Program-made: the position numbers and the translations under genes | The notes under the pieces: model-generated | Database searches by the model: none | The model's input: only the letters and a program-made list of their open reading frames with translations | Told to the model about the DNA's origin: nothing | Part shown: positions 1-3,718 of the stretch, piece after piece | How the letters are laid out: every line of letters starts with the position of its first letter | Numbering within the stretch: the first letter of the stretch is position 1 | Source: Candidatus Roizmanbacteria bacterium CG_4_9_14_0_8_um_filter_34_12 | GTDB taxonomy: Bacteria; Patescibacteriota; Microgenomatia; UBA1406; GWC2-37-13 | Assembly (NCBI GenBank): GCA_002789465.1 | Contig: PFTH01000178.1 | Span: 1-5,061, forward strand | Direction of reading: 5' to 3' | DNA length: 5,061 nucleotides

Positions 1-170
1 TGTAGTGATGTTAAGTATTTTAAGATATCGTCTGGAGATAATGCTTTTAATGAATCTGCTAAAAGATTTTCTGATAGATCGGGTTCTAAACTAAGCTGCG
101 CGATTAATGAATTACGTAGTAATGTGCCGGTTAAATTCCTATGTTCATTGGTCCTACGTATAGATTCCAT
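1..170 (-). CDS. N-terminal part of an unrecognised Leu-rich protein, cut by the window edge
   Basis: Reading the minus strand from an ATG at 170-168 gives 56 complete codons with no stop before the left edge, so the 3' end lies outside the window. The protein begins MESIRRTNEHRN and continues as a leucine-rich, probably helical sequence that includes LADSLKALSPDDILKYL. I do not recognise a family and assign no function. The composition (regular Leu spacing, Asp/Glu/Lys, helix-capping SPDD) looks like real protein. The plus-strand frame over the same bases is also open but Cys- and Ser-rich, and looks like its antisense shadow. There is no Shine-Dalgarno site: the ATG directly follows AT-only sequence. 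A perfect TATAAT at 178-173 is only 2 nt from the ATG, too close to serve this start. The gene points away from the tRNA-like sequence and repeat copy A. Confidence covers the coding call, not function. Confidence 0.6.
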   Translation of the reverse strand, partial: MESIRRTNEHRNLTGTLLRNSLIAQLSLEPDLSENLLADSLKALSPDDILKYLTSL

Positions 171-222
171 ATATTATATTTTAATATTAATTAACACTTA
201 TTGTCTTAAACGCTTTTTTTTG

Positions 223-328
223 TGAGCCCGGTGGGACTCGAATACTGTAAATCAAATAAAAGATTTACAGTATAAACCCACAACCATCCCGCAAAGCGGG
301 AGAGATGTTCTACTTGAGCTATTTTGTG
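223..328 (-). pseudogene. Degenerate tRNA-like sequence interrupted by a palindrome
   Basis: On the minus strand the order is that of a tRNA. TAGCTC (321-316) resembles positions 8-13 and the D stem. An anticodon-like hairpin follows, with arms TCCCGC (301-296) and GCGGGA (292-287). Then comes a T-stem strand GTGGG (281-277), its T loop, the complementary CCCAC (235-231), and a 3' acceptor strand CGGGCTC followed by A (230-223). The T loop would be a canonical TTCGAGT if a 32-bp block (274-243), flanked by TT on both sides, were removed. The gene cannot be functional as it stands. No GAGCCCG lies at the 5' side to pair with the acceptor; that place is taken by the edge of repeat copy A. The D stem is mismatched, and the anticodon hairpin has a 3-5 nt loop with no proper 7-nt anticodon loop. 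The original amino-acid identity cannot be read. An alternative is a repeat that merely resembles a T arm. Confidence 0.42.
242..273. repeat. 32-bp perfect palindrome (12-bp arms) in the tRNA-like T loop
   Basis: ATACTGTAAATC occupies one arm and its exact complement the other, separated by an 8-nt AT-rich loop at 254-261. It lies within the T loop of the tRNA-like sequence and is AT-rich, unlike the GC-rich hairpins nearby. No second copy occurs in the window. It could be a small palindromic insertion or a transcribed hairpin. Confidence 0.75.
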
Positions 329-586
329 AACGTTTTTGGAAAAATTCGAACCCACCTTCGTTAAAACTACGGCGGGCAGGCGCATTTCAAAGAAAATTGT
401 TAAAGTGTTAACTCGCCCCGCTTCGCGGGGCTCGCAACTGTTGCGCGGCATCCCCCGCCTGCATAAGCTATCGCTTAAGCAATTGCGGGCAGGCCACCCG
501 CCGCGCTGATGTTTACCCCGAACCGAGCTGTGCTCTGGTTCTGGGGTTATTTTTTTTGCGCGCGATTTTGCTCGGCTCCGCCGAGC
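325..586 (+). repeat. Structured intergenic repeat, copy A (longest)
   Basis: The core at 325-351 (GTGAACGTTTTTGG and ATTCGAAC) matches copies B and C at 23 of 27 positions across all three. About 30 nt, including GCGGGCAGGC, separate the core from ATTTCAAAG at 384-392. Then come a 7-bp hairpin, GCCCCGC/GCGGGGC, at 415-431 and a long branched hairpin. Its outer stem is GCGCGGC (443-449) with GCCGCGC (500-506), its middle stem GCCTGC (457-462) with GCAGGC (489-494), and its inner stem TAAGC (464-468) with GCTTA (473-477). The intrinsic terminator at 516-557 is next, then GCGCGCGATTTTG at 558-570 and a closing 7-bp hairpin, GCTCGGC (570-576) with GCCGAGC (580-586), ending 2 nt before the methyltransferase stop codon. 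Relative to gene direction it lies downstream of that gene, unlike copies B and C, which precede genes. It accounts for most of the gene-free stretch 171-588. Confidence 0.8.
516..557 (+). terminator. Intrinsic terminator, plus strand, inside repeat copy A
   Basis: CCCC (516-519), GAACC (520-524) and GAG (525-527) pair with CTC (533-535), GGTTC (537-541) and GGGG (543-546). This makes 12 base pairs with two single-T bulges (536, 542) and a 5-nt loop. TTATTTTTTTT follows at once, so the site has the form of a Rho-independent terminator for plus-strand transcription. No plus-strand gene is visible to its left, so it may stop read-through or antisense transcripts approaching the convergent methyltransferase gene, or simply be a module of the repeat. 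Confidence 0.65.
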
Positions 587-588
587 AT

Positions 589-1617
589 TTAATAATTATT
601 CCGATCTTTTTTAATTATACTCGTTTCAAATATTCTTGGATTATCTGATTGCATTAATGTTTGAGATGAAATTCTAATAGTGCTTACATTTTCTAATCCA
701 GATGGTAACGCATCTTGATAATCTTTTCCTGAATGTCTTGGATATGTTTGAGCCAAATTCCATCTCGTATTTTCAAATTGTTGTATATCTTCAATAGGTA
801 ACTCTACATTAAAAAGTCGTTTGACAAGCCTATTGATTCTATTTATCCTCTCATCCCCGTCACTTTTTGATACTGACCTATCTTCCGGTTTTGGCGCACC
901 CTTTGGTTCTATAAGTTCTCTTGTTAGCCACAATCCGCCATTTGATAATGTATTTTCTACAACACGTGTTAGATTTACATATTGTTCAGGCGTTAAACAA
1001 TAACCGAGAACATCACTGATTATCAAATCTGCTTTTGGCGTATTTTTAGGCAAGGATAAAACATCAGATTGTATAAATTCGGCATCTGATATTAAACCAA
1101 ACTGTTTATATATGCGACCGATCCCAATGGGTATTGGAGATATATCAAAAACAGATAGTTTACCCTTAAATCCTTTTGTTTTTAACCAAGTCAAAGTTTC
1201 AACAACGTTCGGTATTGAAATTGCGCCAAATAACATTATTTGTTCTGCACCTATTATTTCGTCGTCAATTTCTTTTTGTAAATCCCTTGCCACTCTCGAT
1301 ACCGATAAAAATATTTCTGCGGGGCTACCATGTAATTGTGAAAACACTATTACCCTATTTCTAGAAAGCTCGGGGATTTCCATTTTACCTGACCACGAGT
1401 TCGATATTTTATCTTCTGGGGGGGGCATTAATGAATTCCATACAGAAAAACTCGAAAGCTGTTGTAATGGACTGTGCAATCCACCGTTATAGTCTCTTTG
1501 TAAACTCGGAGAAAAAGTTAACTTCGTTTTTCCTTCTGCTGTTGTAGTAACACAAAAAAGTTTATTGGCTAAATCTCTTTCTGTTTCGTTTACAGGTGGT
1601 AGTTCATTTTGCGACAT
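589..1617 (-). CDS. Class I SAM-dependent methyltransferase-like protein
   Basis: The 342-residue protein has a Rossmann-type methyltransferase core at about residues 120-240. Strand 1 is QIMLFGAIS (126-134), a degenerate glycine motif I. VFDISP (156-161) supplies the acidic residue expected to bind the SAM ribose (Asp158). FIQSDVLSLP (181-190) resembles motif III, ADLIISDVLGY (196-206) motif IV, and LSNGGLWLTREL (224-235) motif V. Loss of the usual GxGxG is notable and leaves room for a diverged or inactive enzyme. The N-terminal 100 residues and C-terminal 100 residues match nothing I recognise, so the substrate is unknown. The ATG at 1617 is the first possible start, since an in-frame TAA lies two codons upstream; no Shine-Dalgarno site is present. 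The start overlaps the 3' end of the fragment at 1604-1753. A run of eight C on the coding strand at codons 65-67 is a potential slippage site. The gene ends 2 nt from the closing hairpin of repeat copy A. Confidence 0.8.
   Translation of the reverse strand: MSQNELPPVNETERDLANKLFCVTTTAEGKTKLTFSPSLQRDYNGGLHSPLQQLSSFSVWNSLMPPPEDKISNSWSGKMEIPELSRNRVIVFSQLHGSPAEIFLSVSRVARDLQKEIDDEIIGAEQIMLFGAISIPNVVETLTWLKTKGFKGKLSVFDISPIPIGIGRIYKQFGLISDAEFIQSDVLSLPKNTPKADLIISDVLGYCLTPEQYVNLTRVVENTLSNGGLWLTRELIEPKGAPKPEDRSVSKSDGDERINRINRLVKRLFNVELPIEDIQQFENTRWNLAQTYPRHSGKDYQDALPSGLENVSTIRISSQTLMQSDNPRIFETSIIKKDRNNY
1418..1425. repeat. G8/C8 homopolymer inside the methyltransferase gene
   Basis: Eight consecutive G on the plus strand encode Pro65-Pro67 of the methyltransferase. 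Runs of this length are rare in AT-rich coding sequence and are prone to slipped-strand changes and to sequencing error. Confidence 0.9.
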
Positions 1618-1753
1618 TTTTTATATCTTTGAAAATTTTTATTTTGTATAAATTTTCAATAAAGTCTGTTCCGGCGTATCCAGCCAAAAATGAAACCTGC
1701 CATTCGGTATCAACCAATACTCCCGCCGCCGCTCCAACAACTCCAGAAATTAA
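1604..1753 (-). pseudogene. Headless C-terminal fragment of a probable small membrane protein
   Basis: Between the protease stop and the methyltransferase, the minus strand has a 49-codon open frame ending in TGA at 1606-1604, after a TAA at 1756-1754. It reads LISGVVGAAAGVLVDTEWQ, then VSFLAGYAGTDFIENLYKI, then a Lys-rich tail. The Gly/Ala/Val-rich start looks like the end of a transmembrane helix. The FLAGYAGTDFIENL segment has the balanced composition of a real protein, quite unlike a random frame. There is no ATG or GTG; the only usual start would be a TTG at codon 13, which would discard the hydrophobic part. In the same frame upstream of the TAA there are only 13 codons back to the protease stop. 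I read it as the tail of a gene whose 5' part was lost, perhaps when the protease pair arrived. A short gene using TTG or ATT is the alternative. The family is not recognised. Confidence 0.45.
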
Positions 1754-1758
1754 TTATA
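1753..1758 (-). promoter_or_regulatory. Possible -10 element (TATAAT) upstream of the methyltransferase
   Basis: A perfect TATAAT lies on the minus strand 136 nt upstream of the methyltransferase ATG and after the protease stop. I see no good -35 hexamer at 16-18 nt; TGGG directly precedes it, one base off an extended -10. In an AT-rich genome a chance match is likely. Confidence 0.25.
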
Positions 1759-1795
1759 CCCAAAATACTCCAATTTTATGGGCCAACGGGAAACT

Positions 1796-2164
1796 TTACA
1801 GAATTCTTTTCAAACTTACTTTTTTATTCTTGCAATCAACTATAGCCTTATAGCTAAATTTTGTAAGAAAGCTTATCCCGGCAAGAGGCGTGCTTTTTGA
1901 AATTAATACCTGAATATAAGAAATCTTGCCTTCCATTGCCGATTTGGCTAATGCAACAGGAACATCAACGGTATCGCCATTTGCTATTTGCGCTTTTATT
2001 ACACCTGTAATTTCCAAATTTAGTTCTTTTGCCATTTTTGGAGTTACCTGAAGATCTCCTGTAAATCCCGTATCAAGAACACAAAATGTTTTTTGTACAG
2101 CTTCTTTCCACGCGACCACTGTTTGTATTAAAGGAACATTTTCAATAAAAATGCCAGTAATCAT
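1796..2164 (-). CDS. Retropepsin-like clan AA aspartic protease (DTGF type)
   Basis: This 122-residue protein has the single-domain layout of bacterial and archaeal retropepsin-like proteases. These act as homodimers, each subunit giving one catalytic Asp. The active-site motif is FCVLDTGFTGDL (27-38), with Asp31 the predicted nucleophile-activating residue; the DTGF form typifies the AF_0612-like clan AA family. The flap region is around residues 55-75 (IKAQIANGDTVDVPV). The closing hydrophobic-Gly motif is PLAGISFLTKF (93-103), followed by a final strand pair, AIVDCKNKKVSL. Length is normal for the family, so the gene looks intact. There is no signal peptide or membrane segment, so it should be cytoplasmic; the substrate is unknown. 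Its ATG overlaps the stop of the upstream small gene as ATGA, and it has no Shine-Dalgarno site, so it probably depends on translational coupling. Confidence 0.88.
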   Translation of the reverse strand: MITGIFIENVPLIQTVVAWKEAVQKTFCVLDTGFTGDLQVTPKMAKELNLEITGVIKAQIANGDTVDVPVALAKSAMEGKISYIQVLISKSTPLAGISFLTKFSYKAIVDCKNKKVSLKRIL

Positions 2165-2418
2165 TTTATTAATATACCAAAAGATTTTGCGATAGTCTCC
2201 GCCGTGTCAAAACCTATTTTAACAACATAAAAAATTTTGTCAGAATGGCCCTTTTTAGCTAAAACAAGAGCATCGGCGCTTGTATTTGCTAAATACGCAT
2301 TCTCACTTTCAACATCAATCGCTAAAAACTTTCCGTTTTCTTTCGGTTCATATCTTGATTTTATCTTTTGATATATTTTTGAACCTTTATCGGCAATAAT
2401 TTGTATATTTGAATTCAT
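2161..2418 (-). CDS. Small DUF5678-like protein, partner of the aspartic protease
   Basis: The 85-residue protein has an N-terminal helix rich in charge (IIADKGSKIYQKIKSRYEP, 7-25). A compact alpha/beta unit follows: GKFLAIDVES (29-38), NAYLANTSADALVLAKKG (40-57) and KIFYVVKIGF (61-70). The order "GK-hydrophobic strand, short acidic turn, helix of Ala/Leu/Lys, then a FYVVKIG strand" resembles DUF5678-type proteins; this is recognition by pattern, not by search. No catalytic residues or membrane segments are visible. The gene is first in a two-gene unit with the retropepsin-like protease, with a 4-bp overlap. That fixed, immediate pairing suggests the small protein is a substrate, adaptor or inhibitor of the protease. 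The start ATG (2418-2416) has no Shine-Dalgarno site. A weak TTGTAA-17-TAAAGT promoter candidate ends only 5 nt before it, which would give a nearly leaderless transcript. Confidence 0.75.
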   Translation of the reverse strand: MNSNIQIIADKGSKIYQKIKSRYEPKENGKFLAIDVESENAYLANTSADALVLAKKGHSDKIFYVVKIGFDTAETIAKSFGILIK

Positions 2419-2457
2419 AGTTTTACTTTATCAAAACTGAAAACAATTTACAAGCAA

Positions 2458-2474
2458 GTGTTTTAGGCAAACAC
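2458..2474. repeat. Short inverted repeat in the divergent spacer
   Basis: GTGTTT (2458-2463) and AAACAC (2469-2474) surround TAGGC. The repeat lies about 40 bp upstream of the small protease-partner gene and just outside its candidate -35. It could be an operator, but 6-bp arms are weak evidence. Confidence 0.25.
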
Positions 2475-2510
2475 ATTTCTGGAGTGAAAAGCTGCTTCCA
2501 TTTCCTTATT

Positions 2511-2683
2511 GGTGAACGTTTTCGAAAAAATTCGAACAGATTTCAAACAAAGGTAGACACGGCGAGTGGCCGGCTGCACTCGCCGCGCCATCTTCGCTCG
2601 CCTGCCCGCCTCTGGCGGGGCCTTCGGCCTCGCTTATATTTTTTATTTTTTGCGCGCGCGATTTTGCGTTCGCAATGGAACGC
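2511..2683 (+). repeat. Structured intergenic repeat, copy B
   Basis: The core GGTGAACGTTTTCG with ATTCGAAC (2511-2537) matches copy C at 25 of 27 positions. The motif TTTCAAACAAAGGTAG follows; here CAAA is doubled relative to copy C. Next is a 9-bp hairpin, CGGCGAGTG (2560-2568) with CACTCGCCG (2577-2585). A second hairpin, CCCGCC (2605-2610) with GGCGGG (2614-2619), comes after it, then GGCCTTCGGCCTCGCTTAT (2619-2637), identical to copy C. A T-rich tract to 2651, GCGCGCGCGATTTTG (2652-2666) and a closing 6-bp hairpin, GCGTTC (2666-2671) with GAACGC (2678-2683), complete it. With the AT-rich 2419-2510 this fills the divergent spacer; no protein gene is credible there except a mini-ORF. Confidence 0.82.
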
Positions 2684-2702
2684 TTTAATTATAAAGGATA
2701 AA

Positions 2703-2714
2703 ATGAGAAAATAA
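2703..2714 (+). CDS. Four-codon leader ORF (MRK) before the glycosyltransferase
   Basis: AAAGGA (2693-2698) is spaced 4 nt from an ATG that encodes Met-Arg-Lys and then stops. The glycosyltransferase ATG comes 4 nt after that stop. AAAGGA is 20 nt from the glycosyltransferase start, too far to serve it directly. A ribosome initiating on the mini-ORF could re-initiate at the main start, making this a possible translational control. It may equally be chance in an A-rich leader. Confidence 0.25.
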   Translation: MRK

Positions 2715-2718
2715 AAAC

Positions 2719-3399
2719 ATGATTACGTGTAGCTGTATCATACCTGTTTATAACGAGGGTAAGCGTATTTTGAAGGTTCTGGATGAATTGCTAAAAATTA
2801 AATTGATATATGAAATTATCTGCGTAAATGACGGCTCAACAGATAACACTCAACAAATACTTGAGACATACCGATCAAGAATCAAGATTGTATCGAATTC
2901 TAAGAATCTAGGAAAAACAGGAGCAGTCAATCATGGGATTCAAGTTTCGACTGGTAATTACATCCTTCTCTTAGATGGAGATTTGCGCAATTTAAAATTT
3001 CAGGAAGTGGAAAATACGATTAGTAAAATGTTTAAAGATCCAGCTATTGATATGATTATTCTTAGACGGAATGCTCCTTGGAATATCAAAATACTTCGTG
3101 GAGATATTTTAGTATCTGGTGAGCGAATATTAAGAAAAAATGATTTAATGAATGCTATCAACGAATTAAAGCCCAAAAGATACCAAATTGAATTTGCCAT
3201 AAACAAATATATGTATATGAACAATAAAAAAGTCTATTGGATGACTTCTTCAATTCGGAATACATGGCCAACCACTAAGTTTGGTTTTGTAAAAGGAATG
3301 CGAAAGATTGTTTTAATGAATTTGAACATTTTAAGTTATGTCGGTTATCTCAATTATTTAAAGCAGTTCTTATTTTTCTGTAAAAAGAGAGTGACATAG
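2719..3399 (+). CDS. Glycosyltransferase family 2 (GT-A fold), short form
   Basis: The enzyme should transfer a sugar from a nucleotide-sugar donor to a lipid, glycan or protein acceptor at the inner face of the membrane. Donor and acceptor cannot be read from the sequence. The GT-A signatures are in order: IPVYNEG (8-14), VNDGSTDNT (36-44) with the nucleotide-binding Asp, NLGKTGAVNHGI (63-74), and LLLDGDL (83-89) in the place of the metal-binding DxD. SGERILRKNDL (133-143) follows, in the acceptor-side region where many family 2 enzymes carry a G-x-R motif. At 226 residues it is near the minimum for the fold. The C-terminal 24 residues (about 197-220) are hydrophobic and may touch the membrane, but there is no clear transmembrane helix. 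ATG 2719 is the only sensible start: an in-frame TGA lies just upstream, and strand 1 begins at once. Repeat copy B sits directly before it. Confidence 0.9.
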   Translation: MITCSCIIPVYNEGKRILKVLDELLKIKLIYEIICVNDGSTDNTQQILETYRSRIKIVSNSKNLGKTGAVNHGIQVSTGNYILLLDGDLRNLKFQEVENTISKMFKDPAIDMIILRRNAPWNIKILRGDILVSGERILRKNDLMNAINELKPKRYQIEFAINKYMYMNNKKVYWMTSSIRNTWPTTKFGFVKGMRKIVLMNLNILSYVGYLNYLKQFLFFCKKRVT

Positions 3400-3400
3400 A

Positions 3401-3538
3401 AGTTCTTTCCTCCAAAGGCGGACAAGTAAAATTTTTGCGTTTTCCTTTGAGACAAAATCTACCCTGATTTTGTCCTGTTCGAGCCGACTTTTTCGAAAGC
3501 ACGGCGGGTATTCCTAGCTGCCCCCACTCCCGACTCGA
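3401..3538. other. Structured spacer element D1, downstream of the glycosyltransferase
   Basis: This 138-nt block between the glycosyltransferase stop and repeat copy C has no credible gene. It contains TAAAATTTTTGCGTTTT (3427-3443), repeated exactly at 4994-5010. A 9-bp hairpin follows, GACAAAATC (3451-3459) with GATTTTGTC (3466-3474). A second hairpin has GCCG (3483-3486) and CGGC (3502-3505) enclosing CTTT-TTCG-AAAG, a TTCG tetraloop. TCGAG (3479-3483) and CTCGA (3534-3538) bracket the second part. Neither hairpin is followed by a T tract, so they are not standard terminators. Confidence 0.55.
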
Positions 3539-3548
3539 TTTCACTTTT

Positions 3549-3689
3549 GGTGAACGTTTTTGAACAAATTCGAACGTATTTCAAAGGTAGCGGCGGCTGA
3601 CCGCACCAGCCGCCGCACTATCTTAAAGCTCGGCCTTCGGCCTCGCTTATTTTCAGCGCGCGCGACTTTTGTGCTCGCTATGCGAACAC
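3549..3689 (+). repeat. Structured intergenic repeat, copy C (shortest)
   Basis: The core at 3549-3575 is followed by ATTTCAAAGGTAG (3578-3590). A perfect 10-bp hairpin comes next, GCGGCGGCTG (3590-3599) with CAGCCGCCGC (3607-3616). GGCCTTCGGCCTCGCTTAT (3632-3650) is identical to copy B. After a short T tract, GCGCGCGCGACTTTTG (3656-3671) leads to the closing hairpin, GTGCTCGC (3671-3678) with GCGAACAC (3682-3689), which has one C-A mismatch. It lies just upstream of the EEP gene, in the same orientation as copy B relative to its gene. Together with D1 it fills the spacer 3400-3718. Confidence 0.82.
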
Positions 3690-3707
3690 CATAAAATCTG
3701 ATAAAAT
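3669..3707 (+). promoter_or_regulatory. Candidate promoter for the EEP gene, starting within repeat copy C
   Basis: TTGTGC (3669-3674), 17 nt, then TAAAAT (3692-3697) gives a plausible sigma-70-type promoter. It has a poor -35 but a 5/6 -10, and would leave a leader of about 15 nt. A second TAAAAT at 3702-3707 carries an upstream TGA, as in an extended -10. The -35 would be supplied by the end of the conserved GCGCGCGAYTTTTG module. Confidence 0.4.
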
Positions 3708-3718
3708 TCTATCAAAGA

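Noticed and set aside
173..178. Perfect TATAAT on the minus strand before the leftmost gene
   Set aside because: Only 2 nt separate it from the ATG, so the transcript would start inside the gene; it is surrounded by A/T-only sequence where such matches arise by chance.
1..225. Open plus-strand frame of 74 codons from the left edge, ending in TGA
   Set aside because: It is Cys/Ser-rich, ends in the T-run beside the tRNA-like sequence, and is antisense to a better minus-strand frame that begins with ATG and has real-protein composition.
206..451. 81-codon minus-strand ORF
   Set aside because: It runs through the tRNA-like sequence, its palindrome and the repeat core; its composition reflects those elements, and no domain is visible.
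1596..1853. 85-codon plus-strand ORF antisense to the headless fragment
   Set aside because: The minus-strand frame has far better protein character, and this ORF overlaps the ends of two real genes.
2484..2714. 76-codon plus-strand ORF over repeat copy B
   Set aside because: It is a translation of hairpin DNA (Arg/Leu/Pro-rich); the same frame is broken by a stop in copy C. Only its last four codons, with their own ribosome site, merit mention.
3451..3474. Intrinsic terminator for the glycosyltransferase
   Set aside because: The 9-bp hairpin is AT-rich and followed by CTGTTCG, with no T tract on the plus strand.
3350..3544. 64-codon minus-strand ORF over the glycosyltransferase end and element D1
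   Set aside because: It overlaps a well-supported gene on the other strand and crosses two hairpins; the low-complexity Lys/Arg/Ser composition fits a shadow of the D element.
325..3590. CRISPR array
   Set aside because: The core recurs only three times at intervals of about 1-2 kb with genes between, and not as regularly spaced units.
325..3689. Insertion sequence with a transposase
   Set aside because: No transposase-like protein is encoded in the window and no matching terminal inverted repeats bound the copies; a non-autonomous element is still possible.
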